NCBI RefSeq assembly: GCF_026898115.1
Contig: NZ_CP114036.1
Coordinates: 7,496,001-7,560,000 of the forward strand
DNA length: 64,000 nucleotides
Direction: 5' to 3'
Source: Streptomyces sp. S465
Lineage (GTDB): Bacteria > Actinomycetota > Actinomycetes > Streptomycetales > Streptomycetaceae
Shown: positions 7,897-15,687 of the stretch, in pieces
How positions within the stretch are numbered: position 1 is the stretch's first letter
Layout: every line of letters starts with the position of its first letter
Translations under genes and position numbers: made by a program
The notes under the pieces: model-generated
What the model was told of the DNA's origin: nothing
What the model saw: the letters and a program-made list of their open reading frames with translations, nothing else
Databases searched by the model: none

Positions 7897-8772
7897 TCAG
7901 CGGAAGAGCGGGCCGGGCCCGGGTGGGGACGTGCCCCTGGCCGACGGATGTCCGTGCGCGGCCCGCAGCATCTTGGCGGCACCGCGGATCGCCGCGGTGT
8001 GCGGTGTGGGAACCGTCCGCAGGGGCGCGTGCGTGCCGCCGACGAGCCGGTGCGTGAGGTCGGGGCGCAGTGCGCCGCCACCGGCCAGGAGGGCACCCCG
8101 GCTCAGGGCCTCGGCGGTGAGGGACGTGCGGTCCTGCCGGAGCATGGAGGTGATCATGATGCTGATGGCTTCGCTGATCTCCGCCGTGGCGTCGGCGTCC
8201 GCGAGGTCGGTGGTGCCGGCGAGGTCGGTGGCGTCTGCGAGGTCGGTGGTGCCCAGGGCGGTGCGGCGGGCGTCGAAGACCAGTCCGTCGACGAGGAGGA
8301 CCACCTCGGTGAGGTGGGCGCCGATGTCCACCACGAGCAGCGGCAGGGAGAGGTCGGCGCCCGCGGCCAGGGCGATGGCGCGCGCGGTGGGGACGGTCAG
8401 GACCGCGCGGGGGCGGAGCACTTCCACGGCGGCGCGGGCCCGTTCCCGGTAGGCGGGGCCGCCCAGCACCGGCGCGGTGACCACCACCAGCGGGCGGGTG
8501 AGGCGGGGCAGGCGGTGGCTGAGGAGCCGGTCGAGCATCCGGGCCGTTCCCGGAACGTCGACGATGGCGCCGCGCTGGACCGGGTACACCGCCCCAGCAC
8601 CGGGGAAGGTGATGGTGGGTACGTCGAGGACCATCCCGCGGCCGGCTATCCAGGCGCGGGTGCGGGCGCTGCCCAGGTCCAGGGCGAGGCCGCAGCAGTG
8701 CCGGCACAACGGCCAGGGCCGGTGCCGGTGCCCGGCGGGGGAGCCAGGCCGGAAGCGGCGGCGGACGGTCAT
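7897..8772 (-). CDS. MreB/actin-like ATPase, third-paralogue type
   Basis: 291 residues from the ATG at 8772, which overlaps the upstream DksA-like stop as ATGA. Actin/Hsp70 nucleotide-binding motifs are visible: phosphate-1 LALDLGSARTRAWI, phosphate-2 LLVVDIGAHLTEVVLL, and adenosine motif LLAGGGAL. It is shorter than the usual MreB (about 340 residues). A repeated TTDLAD/ATDLAG segment sits in the middle, encoded by near-identical DNA at 8195-8260. S. coelicolor has a divergent third MreB homologue (SCO6166, from memory) in the same gene context. A role in spore wall or stress is likely but unproven. The first 25 residues are basic with a CRHCC motif. Confidence 0.85.
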   Translation of the reverse strand: MTVRRRFRPGSPAGHRHRPWPLCRHCCGLALDLGSARTRAWIAGRGMVLDVPTITFPGAGAVYPVQRGAIVDVPGTARMLDRLLSHRLPRLTRPLVVVTAPVLGGPAYRERARAAVEVLRPRAVLTVPTARAIALAAGADLSLPLLVVDIGAHLTEVVLLVDGLVFDARRTALGTTDLADATDLAGTTDLADADATAEISEAISIMITSMLRQDRTSLTAEALSRGALLAGGGALRPDLTHRLVGGTHAPLRTVPTPHTAAIRGAAKMLRAAHGHPSARGTSPPGPGPLFR

Positions 8773-9134
8773 CGTCCGGCCTCCCGCACCTGCTGGCACC
8801 GTGCGCAGTAGCGGGCCTGTGGAACGATCATCAGCCGGTCGCGCTCGACGGGGCGACGGCACAGGTGGCACGTGCCGTAGCGGCCCTCGACGATGCGTCG
8901 CAGCGCCGCCTCCACGTCGGCGAGGACCATGCGCGCGGAGGCGGCGACTTCGACGTGCACTTCGGCCTGTGCCGCGGAGCGGCGCCGGAGCAGGTCCTCG
9001 GCGCGGGACGGCGCGGCGATCTGCCGCAGCTGTTCCTGGCGGAACAGGCGCTGTTCGTGGAGGTTCTCCCGCAGCGCGGCGAGGTCCTCGGGCGACAGGT
9101 GCGCGGCACGGTCGCCGACGGTCTGGTGGTTCAC
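8769..9134 (-). CDS. DksA/TraR-family zinc-finger protein
   Basis: 121 residues. The GTG at 9134 has AAAGGGG 7 nt before it; the adjacent GTG at 9137 is an alternative. A helical coiled-coil half (AALRENLHEQRLFRQEQLRQ) is followed by the C4 finger CHLC...YCARC, the DksA/TraR hallmark. These proteins bind the secondary channel of RNA polymerase and modify ppGpp responses. The gene is translationally coupled to the MreB-like gene by ATGA. A second member lies immediately upstream. Confidence 0.88.
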   Translation of the reverse strand: MNHQTVGDRAAHLSPEDLAALRENLHEQRLFRQEQLRQIAAPSRAEDLLRRRSAAQAEVHVEVAASARMVLADVEAALRRIVEGRYGTCHLCRRPVERDRLMIVPQARYCARCQQVREAGR

Positions 9135-9189
9135 CACTTCACCCCTTTGAACAGGGCGGAGACGAAAACAGGGGGGCGGGCGGAGCGGG

Positions 9190-9519
9190 TCAGGCGGTGG
9201 CGCGGCCCTGGCAGGCGACGCAGTACCGGGTGTAGGGCAGGATCTCCAGGCGTTCGGCGGGGACGGGCTTGGCGCAGCCCTGGCAGGTGCCGTAGGTGCC
9301 GTCCTCCACGCGGGCGAACGCCTCGTCGATCTCGGTGAGGACGCGCTGGATCGCCTCCCTCTGCGCGGACACCAGATGGGCGTCCGTGCTCGGGGCGCTC
9401 TCGTCGAGGGCACGCAGCTGAGCCAGCCGGCTGTTGCGGGCGTGTTCGAGGCGCTGACGGGTTTCATGAGAGGTCAGCCGCCCGGGGCGGGGACCGGTCT
9501 GGGCGGTGTTCAGCGGCAC
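9190..9519 (-). CDS. DksA/TraR-family zinc-finger protein
   Basis: 109 residues from a GTG at 9519 with AAAGGA 7 nt upstream. N-terminal helices (ETRQRLEHARNSRLAQLRAL and EAIQRVLTEIDEAFARVEDG) lead into the zinc finger CQGC...YCVAC. The coiled-coil tip carries acidic residues as in DksA. It is probably co-transcribed with the second DksA-like gene 55 nt downstream, then the mreB-like and Rv1733c-like genes. Paired dksA-like genes next to an mreB-like gene recall SCO6164-SCO6166, from memory. Confidence 0.88.
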   Translation of the reverse strand: MPLNTAQTGPRPGRLTSHETRQRLEHARNSRLAQLRALDESAPSTDAHLVSAQREAIQRVLTEIDEAFARVEDGTYGTCQGCAKPVPAERLEILPYTRYCVACQGRATA

Positions 9520-9851
9520 GATGAGGTCCTTTCGCGAAAGCGCGCCAGGCGCGGCAGTGGCCGCCCGGTACGGCCGGTGCGCGCGGTCTCCACGACCGCG
9601 CGCACCGGCCGTACCGGACGGCTCGATCACCTTCGACTCTGCTCGACCCGGCGTCGGAAGCCCATCGGGCGCGGACCCCATTTGCCCGGGGCAGCGGTGA
9701 CCACGGGGCGATGGCGGGGGAGGGCGCATGGGTACCCGATGACCTCGGATATGGGTGACGGGCCCCATCGACCGCGCGCGGTGCGGGAGGCAGGCTGTGT
9801 CAGGCTCGGTCGTGATCAGTTGTGGCGGCTCCGCCGGGGTGCGAGGGGCGA

Positions 9852-9877
9852 CAGTAGAGCTGATCAGTAGAGCTGAT
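9852..9877. repeat. two tandem 13-bp direct repeats upstream of the kinase gene
   Basis: CAGTAGAGCTGAT occurs twice back to back, 34 nt before the kinase start, and is followed by CAC. A related TGATCAGTTGTGG lies just upstream at about 9815. The 390-nt gap (9520-9910) must hold promoters for the divergent dksA and kinase operons, and this repeat is the clearest candidate binding site there. Confidence 0.5.
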
Positions 9878-9910
9878 CACACGCGGAGCGCAGAAGGAGG
9901 AACGTCCCCG

Positions 9911-10873
9911 GTGTCGCTGTTCTGGCGGATCTTCGGGCTCAACGCCCTGGTGCTGGGCACCGCTACGGCGCTGCTGCTGTGGGCGCCGGTGACCGTCTCC
10001 GTGCCGGTGCTGCTGACCGAGGCGATCATCCTGGTCGGCGGTCTCGCCGTCATGCTGGTCGCCAACGGCACCCTGCTGCGCTGGGGCCTGGCCCCGTTGG
10101 ACCGGCTGACCAGGCTGATGACCACCGTCGACCTGCTGCGACCGGGCCAGCGGCTGCCCGTGCCCGGCGCCGGCGGCGGCAGCGAGGTGTCCGAGCTGAT
10201 CCGCACCTTCAACGCCATGCTCGACCGGCTGGAGCACGAACGGGCCACGTCCAGCGCTCGGGCGCTGCTGGCCCAGGAGGCGGAACGCCGCCGCATCGCC
10301 CAGGAACTGCACGACGAGGTCGGGCAGAGCATGACCGCGATCCTGCTGGTGCTCAAGCGCGCCGCGGACGACGCCCCCGAGCCGCTGCGCGAGGAGCTCC
10401 AGCAGGCCCAGGAGATCACCCGGGAGAGCCTGGACGAGGTCCGCCGCCTGGTGCGCCGCCTGCGGCCCGGCGTCCTGGACGACCTGGGCCTGGTCAGCGC
10501 ACTGACCTCGCTCACGCAGGACTTCGCCACGCACACCGGGCTGCGGGTCGTGCGCCGCCTCGATTCCGATCTGCCCACCCTCGACCAGGAGAGCGAGCTC
10601 GTGCTGTACCGGGTGGCTCAGGAGAGCCTGACCAACGCCGCCCGCCATGCGGACGCGCGGCAGGTCGAGGTGAGCCTGCGCCGGGTGGGCGAGGCGGTGG
10701 TGCTGGAGATCACCGACGACGGCCGCGGCATCGAGGCCGCCTGCGAAGGCGCCGGGATCCGCGGCATGCGCGAACGGGCCCTGCTCGCCGGGGCCACCCT
10801 GGACATCACCTCGACGCCCGGCACCGGTACCCGGATCCGCCTCATCACACCCGCCCCCAGGAAGCAGCTCTGA
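9911..10873 (+). CDS. two-component sensor histidine kinase, NarL/LiaS type
   Basis: 320 residues from a GTG at 9911, preceded by GAAGGAGG. Two N-terminal transmembrane helices (LNALVLGTATALLLWAPVTV and ILVGGLAVMLVANGTLLRWG) with almost no extracellular loop lead into a HAMP-like linker. A HisKA_3 dimerisation helix carries the phospho-acceptor His in AQELHDEVGQS. The HATPase domain has the N box NAARHADA and G box TDDGRGI. The missing sensor loop suggests it senses something in the membrane or cytoplasm. The regulator gene starts 2 nt after its stop. Confidence 0.92.
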   Translation: MSLFWRIFGLNALVLGTATALLLWAPVTVSVPVLLTEAIILVGGLAVMLVANGTLLRWGLAPLDRLTRLMTTVDLLRPGQRLPVPGAGGGSEVSELIRTFNAMLDRLEHERATSSARALLAQEAERRRIAQELHDEVGQSMTAILLVLKRAADDAPEPLREELQQAQEITRESLDEVRRLVRRLRPGVLDDLGLVSALTSLTQDFATHTGLRVVRRLDSDLPTLDQESELVLYRVAQESLTNAARHADARQVEVSLRRVGEAVVLEITDDGRGIEAACEGAGIRGMRERALLAGATLDITSTPGTGTRIRLITPAPRKQL

Positions 10874-10875
10874 CC

Positions 10876-11583
10876 ATGCCCGATCCGACCCCGCCCGGAC
10901 CCACCACGGCCTCGGCACCGTCCGCCACGACCGGGAAGCCGATCCGCATCCTGCTCGCCGACGACCACGCTCTCGTACGCCGCGGCGTACGCCTGATCCT
11001 CGACAGGGAACCCGACCTGGAGGTCGTCGCCGAGGCCGGGGACGGTGCCGAGGCCATCGAGGCGGCCCGGAGCCAGGAGATCGACCTGGCCGTGCTGGAC
11101 ATCGCCATGCCGCGCCTGACCGGTCTTCAGGCCACCCGGGAGCTGGTGGCGCTCAAGCCGGGTCTGCGCATCCTGATGCTGACGATGCACGACAACGAGC
11201 AGTACCTGTTCCAGGCACTCAAGGCCGGGGCCTGTGGCTATGTGCTGAAGTCGGTTGCCGACCGCGACCTGGTCGCCGCCTGCCGGGCCGCGATGCGCAA
11301 CGAGCCGTTCCTCTACCCCGGCGCGGTCACCGCCCTCATCCGCAACTACCTGGAACGCGTCCGCCACGGCGAGGAAGACCCCGACCAGCTCCTCACCCCC
11401 CGTGAGGAGGAGGTCCTCAAACTCGTCGCCGAAGGGCACTCCTCCAAGGAGATCGCCGAGATCCTGTTCATCAGCGTCAAGACCGTGCACCGCCACCGGG
11501 CCAACCTCCTGCACAAGCTCGGTCTGCACGACCGGCTGGAGCTGACCCGCTACGCCATCCGCGCAGGTCTCATCGAACCCTGA
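10876..11583 (+). CDS. LuxR/NarL-family response regulator
   Basis: 235 residues from the ATG at 10876. The receiver domain shows the acidic pocket (LLADDH), phospho-Asp in LAVLDIAMPRLTG, and switch residues LMLTMHD and GYVLKS. The LuxR-type HTH is LTPREEEVLKLVAEGHSSKE followed by a VKTVHRHRANLLHKLGL recognition helix. It is the cognate partner of the adjacent kinase. Likely targets are the flanking dksA/mreB and secDF genes, inferred from position. Confidence 0.93.
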   Translation: MPDPTPPGPTTASAPSATTGKPIRILLADDHALVRRGVRLILDREPDLEVVAEAGDGAEAIEAARSQEIDLAVLDIAMPRLTGLQATRELVALKPGLRILMLTMHDNEQYLFQALKAGACGYVLKSVADRDLVAACRAAMRNEPFLYPGAVTALIRNYLERVRHGEEDPDQLLTPREEEVLKLVAEGHSSKEIAEILFISVKTVHRHRANLLHKLGLHDRLELTRYAIRAGLIEP

Positions 11584-11605
11584 CGCCCGCCCCGCACCGA
11601 CGTAC

Positions 11606-11640
11606 GGGGCTCCGGTCGTCCACTCCCGGGCCGGAGCCCC
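11606..11640 (+). terminator. stem-loop terminator after the two-component operon
   Basis: GGGGCTCCGG (11606-11615) pairs perfectly with CCGGAGCCCC (11631-11640) across a 15-nt loop, 23 nt after the regulator stop. No U-tract follows, as usual in Streptomyces. A further partial copy, CCGGAGCCCC, lies at 11645-11654. Confidence 0.6.
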
Positions 11641-11717
11641 CCGGCCGGAGCCCCGGACCGGCACCCCACGCCGAGCACCCGCAGGAAGTCGAGCACCCAG
11701 CAGGAAGGGGACGGTGC

Positions 11718-12146
11718 ATGCGCCCAGCGCCCCGCAGCACCCCGACCGCAGGTCACCGGCTCGCGGGGACGCTCATCGCGCTCCTCGCAGTCCTGCTGGC
11801 GTGGGTTCCCGCCGATGCCGCGCGCGCCGCTTCCGCTCCGGTGCCCGCGGCGTCCGCTCCGTTGCTCGACCCGGCCCCGGCGGCCACGGGCGCCGAGCGC
11901 CCCGACACCGGTCCCCACGCGGACGACCCGTATGCCATCGGCTGCGCGGCTCAGGCCAGGGTCCGCCACGACCACCTCGGCGAGCGCCCGTGCCCACCGG
12001 ATCACCACGCCACCGACCCCCCGGACGCGGATGCCGGCCCGGCTGTCGATACCCGTGCTTCAGCGCCGCCCGCGTGCGCACCCGTCTCTCCCGGCCGGTC
12101 GGCCCACGACCGCGGCCGGGCCCCTCCGGCACCCGCAGGTATCTGA
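11718..12146 (+). CDS. small secreted protein of unknown function
   Basis: 142 residues. The ATG at 11718 has AAGGGGAC just upstream. A signal peptide (basic start, hydrophobic GTLIALLAVLLAWVPADA, then Ala-rich cleavage region) precedes a Pro/Ala/Asp/His-rich mature part with four cysteines. It sits directly before secDF in the same orientation. No family is recognised, and low complexity means the reading frame is supported mainly by the start site and signal peptide. Confidence 0.5.
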   Translation: MRPAPRSTPTAGHRLAGTLIALLAVLLAWVPADAARAASAPVPAASAPLLDPAPAATGAERPDTGPHADDPYAIGCAAQARVRHDHLGERPCPPDHHATDPPDADAGPAVDTRASAPPACAPVSPGRSAHDRGRAPPAPAGI

Positions 12147-12215
12147 CGCGACCCATCACCCTTTCCTCCGTCGCGGCCGCGCGGGCCGCTGCCGCGGCGT
12201 GCCTGCCGGAGGCTC

Positions 12216-14600
12216 GTGTTGAAACGCCGGAACAACCGCTGGAAAAACCGCCGGAACAACCGGAACAACCGCCGGAACAACCGCACCAAATCCTTGCGCC
12301 TGCGTGCGCTCCTCGCCCTCGCCGTGATCGCCGGCTCGCTGGCCATCGCCCTCACCACGCCCGTCCGCCTCGGCCTCGACCTGCGCGGCGGCACCCAGAT
12401 CATGCTGGAAACCCGCTCCACCCCCACCACCGACGCCGACGCCGCGGCCACCGACCGCACCGTGGAAGTGCTGCGCGGCCGCATCGACGCGCTCGGCGTC
12501 GCCGAACCGACCCTCGTCCGCTCCGGCGACCACCGCATCCTCGTCGAGCTGCCCGGCGTGCATGACCCGAAGAAGGCCGCCGACGTGCTGGGCCGCACCG
12601 CGCAGCTCACCGTCCACGCGGTCCTCGGCCCGGCCCGGACCGCCGACGGCGCCACCGCCCCGGCGACCGATCCGGCCAAGGAGCGCGTTCTGCCGGACGA
12701 GTCCGGACAGGCCCTGCGCCTGGGGGCCGCCGATCTGACCGGACGGGACGTCGAAGGCGCCGACGCCCGCTTCGACCAGCAGGGCGGTGCCGGATGGCAC
12801 GTCGCGGTCGACTTCTCCAAGACCGGCCAGGACCAATGGCGGCAGGTCACCGCACGGGCCGCCTGCCACCCGGCCGGTGACCCGCAGCGCCGGGTCGCCA
12901 TCGTCCTCGACAACAAGATCATCTCCTCGCCGCAGGTCGACCCCTCCGTACGGTGCGGGACCGGCATCCCGGGCGGCACCACCCAGATCACCGGCTCCTT
13001 CGACGACACCGAAGCCCGCGAACTGGCCCTGCTCATCTCCGGCGGAGCCCTGCCCGTACCGGTCGAGACCGTGGAACAGCGCACCATCGGCGCCACGCTC
13101 GGCGATGCGGCCATCGAGGCCGCGGCCTGGGCCGCCGGCATCGGCACCGCACTGACCGCGCTGTTCATCATCGCTGTCTACCGGCTCATGGGCCTGCTCG
13201 CGACCGCGGCCCTGGCCTGCTACGCGCTCATCTCCTACGCCGCCCTGGCCGCGCTCGGCGCCACACTGACCCTGCCGGGCCTCGCCGGGTTCGTCCTGGC
13301 GATCGGCATGGCCGTGGACGCCAACGTCCTGGTCTTCGAACGGGCCCGCGAAGAGTACGCGGCCCGCAGCCGCCCCACCCCCCGATCGGCACTGACGGCC
13401 GGGTTCCGCGGAGCCCTCAGCGCGATCGCCGACTCCAACATCACCACATTGATCGCCGCGGCTCTCCTGTTCGCCTTCGCCTCCGGCCCGGTACGCGGCT
13501 TCGGCATCACCCTCGCCATCGGCGTCCTCGCCTCGATGGTCAGCGCCCTGGTGATCAGCCGGGTGCTCGCCGAGTACGCGGCCAACCGCCCCGCGGTCTT
13601 CCGCCGACCCCGCGTCACCGGCATCGCGAGCACCGGCTGGGTCCGCGACCGGCTGCTGCGCCGGGACCCGTTCCTGATGCGCCGTCCGCGCCGCTGGCTG
13701 GCCGCCTCCGCCGCACTCGCCGCCCTGGCCGCGTCGGGCATCCTCGTCCGCGGCCTGGACTTCGGCATCGAGTTCACCGGCGGCCGGCTGATCGAGTACG
13801 CCACCAGCACCTCCGTCGACCCCGACCGGGCCCGTACCGCCCTCACCGACGCCGGGTTCCCCCGCGCGGTGGTGCAGTCCTCCGGCGACACCGGGCTCAC
13901 GGTGCGCGCCGAGAACCTGACCAACGCCGACGAGGCCACCGTCACCGAAACCATCAGCGACCTCGGCGGCGAGACGAAGAAGATCCGCGACGAGCTGATC
14001 GGCCCCAGCATGGGCGACGAACTGCGCCGCAACGCCCTCATCGCACTCTCCCTCGCCCTGGGCGCCCAACTGCTGTACCTCGCGGTGCGCTTCCGCTGGT
14101 TCTTCGGGACCGCGGCCGTCGTCGCGCTCGCCCACGACGTGGTGATCCTCATCGGCGCCTTCGCCTGGCTCGGCAAGCCCATCGACGGGGTCTTCCTGGC
14201 CGCCCTGCTGACCGTCATCGGCTACTCGGTCAACGACTCCGTCGTCCTCTTCGACCGCGTCCGCGAACTGCTCGACCGCGACCGCACCACACCGCTTCCC
14301 CGCCTGACGAACCGGGCGATCCTGCAGACCCTGCCCCGTACCGTCAACACGGGCATGGGCGCGGCACTCATCCTCACCGCCCTGGCCGTCCTCGCCGACG
14401 ACACCCTCGCCGACTTCGCCCTCGCCCTGCTCATCGGCCTGGCGGTCGGCACCTACTCCTCCGTCTTCACCGCCGCCTCCCTCACCATCGAGCTGCACCC
14501 GCCCCGGAAGGCGTCGCGTCCGCGGCCGTCGCGATTCACCCGGCGACACTCCCCCTCGGGGCAGAACGCGGTGTCGGCTCCCGAGGAAACCGCTCGATAG
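12216..14600 (+). CDS. secDF: fused SecD-SecF protein-export membrane protein
   Basis: 794 residues. SecDF uses the proton gradient to help pull secreted proteins out of the Sec channel. SecD half: DLRGGTQIMLE and the D4 motif GFVLAIGMAVDANVLVFERA. SecF half, from about residue 490: FGIEFTGGRLIEY and VIGYSVNDSVVLFDRVREL. About twelve membrane helices are expected. GTG at 12216 or TTG at 12219 is the start, with GGAGG 3-6 nt before. Streptomyces usually also carry separate secD and secF elsewhere; this fused copy corresponds, from memory, to SCO6160. The first 25 residues are an odd Arg/Asn repeat. Confidence 0.92.
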   Translation: MLKRRNNRWKNRRNNRNNRRNNRTKSLRLRALLALAVIAGSLAIALTTPVRLGLDLRGGTQIMLETRSTPTTDADAAATDRTVEVLRGRIDALGVAEPTLVRSGDHRILVELPGVHDPKKAADVLGRTAQLTVHAVLGPARTADGATAPATDPAKERVLPDESGQALRLGAADLTGRDVEGADARFDQQGGAGWHVAVDFSKTGQDQWRQVTARAACHPAGDPQRRVAIVLDNKIISSPQVDPSVRCGTGIPGGTTQITGSFDDTEARELALLISGGALPVPVETVEQRTIGATLGDAAIEAAAWAAGIGTALTALFIIAVYRLMGLLATAALACYALISYAALAALGATLTLPGLAGFVLAIGMAVDANVLVFERAREEYAARSRPTPRSALTAGFRGALSAIADSNITTLIAAALLFAFASGPVRGFGITLAIGVLASMVSALVISRVLAEYAANRPAVFRRPRVTGIASTGWVRDRLLRRDPFLMRRPRRWLAASAALAALAASGILVRGLDFGIEFTGGRLIEYATSTSVDPDRARTALTDAGFPRAVVQSSGDTGLTVRAENLTNADEATVTETISDLGGETKKIRDELIGPSMGDELRRNALIALSLALGAQLLYLAVRFRWFFGTAAVVALAHDVVILIGAFAWLGKPIDGVFLAALLTVIGYSVNDSVVLFDRVRELLDRDRTTPLPRLTNRAILQTLPRTVNTGMGAALILTALAVLADDTLADFALALLIGLAVGTYSSVFTAASLTIELHPPRKASRPRPSRFTRRHSPSGQNAVSAPEETAR
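12228..12285 (+). repeat. short tandem repeat at the start of secDF
   Basis: The element GGAACAACCG and variants recur about five times, encoding Arg-Asn-Asn units (RRNNRWKNRRNNRNNRRNNR). It gives a highly basic cytoplasmic extension before the first membrane helix. Confidence 0.7.
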
Positions 14601-14727
14601 TGCCGTTCTCCGTGCCGACGGCGGCCCCGGTGCGGCCGCTGTCGGCCCGCTCGGGACGGTGGGGGAGTGGTGTCACAAGATCCGTGCGTACCCGGTCTAA
14701 CGATTGAGCCGGGAAGGAGGACGCCGT

Positions 14728-15657
14728 ATGGATCACGGTGACGTGGTGCCGATCGCGGAGTTGCTCGACGAGCGTCGGTATCTGCTGGATGTGGCCTACT
14801 GGATGCTGGGCAGCCGCAGTGAGGCGGAATGCGTCGTCGATGAGACCTATCGCCGGTGGTACGGGCTGTCGGACGCGGGGCGCGAGCAGATCACGGCTCC
14901 CCGCTCCTGGCTCGCGAAGACCGCCGGCGGGATCTGTCTGGGACGTCTCGTCCTGCCCGACCGGGGCGCGGGTGGCCGCGGGGGAGGGCGCCGGACACGG
15001 GCGGTGGACGGCGAAGGGCCGTGGGCGGTGGTGGAGGGGGAGGTCAGCCGGGTGCTGCTGGAGGCGTTGGACTCCGTGTCGCCCGCCGAACGGGCGGCGT
15101 TCGTGCTCAACGACGTCTTCGGGATGACCTCCGGCGCGGTCGCCGACATCGTGGGACGCACGGAAGCGGAGTGTGCCGAACTCGCCCACCGGGTCCGCCG
15201 CGGGCTTCGCACGCAGCGCTCACTCCCCACGACACCCGAACGGCACGACTCCCTCGCCCGCGCCGTTCGCGACGCCTGCGCCGCCGAAGACGCCGCACTG
15301 CTCGCCTCGCTCCTGTCCCCGGACGCCACGGCGTTCTTCGACGGCGGCGGTAAAGTCCGGGCGCTGGCCGGCCCCGTCCACGGCAGCCGACGGGTCGCGC
15401 ACAGCCTGCTCACCCTGCTGGCCGACCGCCCCCGTACCACCCTGGCCACGCACTCCGTCAACGGCCGCACCGGGCTCGTCGTCCGCTACGACCGCCAAGT
15501 CGCCGCCGTCATCAGCCTCGACATCGCCGACCGCCACATCGCACAGGTCTGGGTCACCCTCAACCCCGACAAACTCCATGCCTGGAACCACACCCCCGGA
15601 TCCGGTGGCTCCGGCTCCGGCCGGAGCCCGGCACACCGGGGCGACGGCTGGTCCTGA
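14728..15657 (+). CDS. ECF sigma factor with SnoaL-like C-terminal domain
   Basis: 309 residues from the ATG at 14728, which has GAAGGAGG 7 nt upstream. Region 2 (YLLDVAYWMLGSRSEAECVV) and region 4 (LDSVSPAERAAFVLNDVFGM, then SGAVADIVGRTEAEC) are recognisable. A C-terminal SnoaL/NTF2-like domain (VRDACAAEDAALLASLLSPD through QVWVTLNPDKL) follows, as in the SigJ/ECF41-type groups, where the tail controls activity instead of a separate anti-sigma factor. The usual EDVVQE of region 2.2 is altered, so promoter recognition may differ. Confidence 0.85.
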   Translation: MDHGDVVPIAELLDERRYLLDVAYWMLGSRSEAECVVDETYRRWYGLSDAGREQITAPRSWLAKTAGGICLGRLVLPDRGAGGRGGGRRTRAVDGEGPWAVVEGEVSRVLLEALDSVSPAERAAFVLNDVFGMTSGAVADIVGRTEAECAELAHRVRRGLRTQRSLPTTPERHDSLARAVRDACAAEDAALLASLLSPDATAFFDGGGKVRALAGPVHGSRRVAHSLLTLLADRPRTTLATHSVNGRTGLVVRYDRQVAAVISLDIADRHIAQVWVTLNPDKLHAWNHTPGSGGSGSGRSPAHRGDGWS

Positions 15658-15687
15658 CCAGGTGGACCGGCCGGCGCCGGGCCGCGG

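Noticed and set aside
9979..10875. N-terminal extension of the response regulator
   Set aside because: The frame is open upstream only within the kinase gene; the receiver domain begins at the ATG at 10876.
12156..14549. 797-codon minus-strand open frame opposite secDF
   Set aside because: Gly/Asp/Glu/Val-rich shadow; the plus strand encodes a fully recognisable SecDF.
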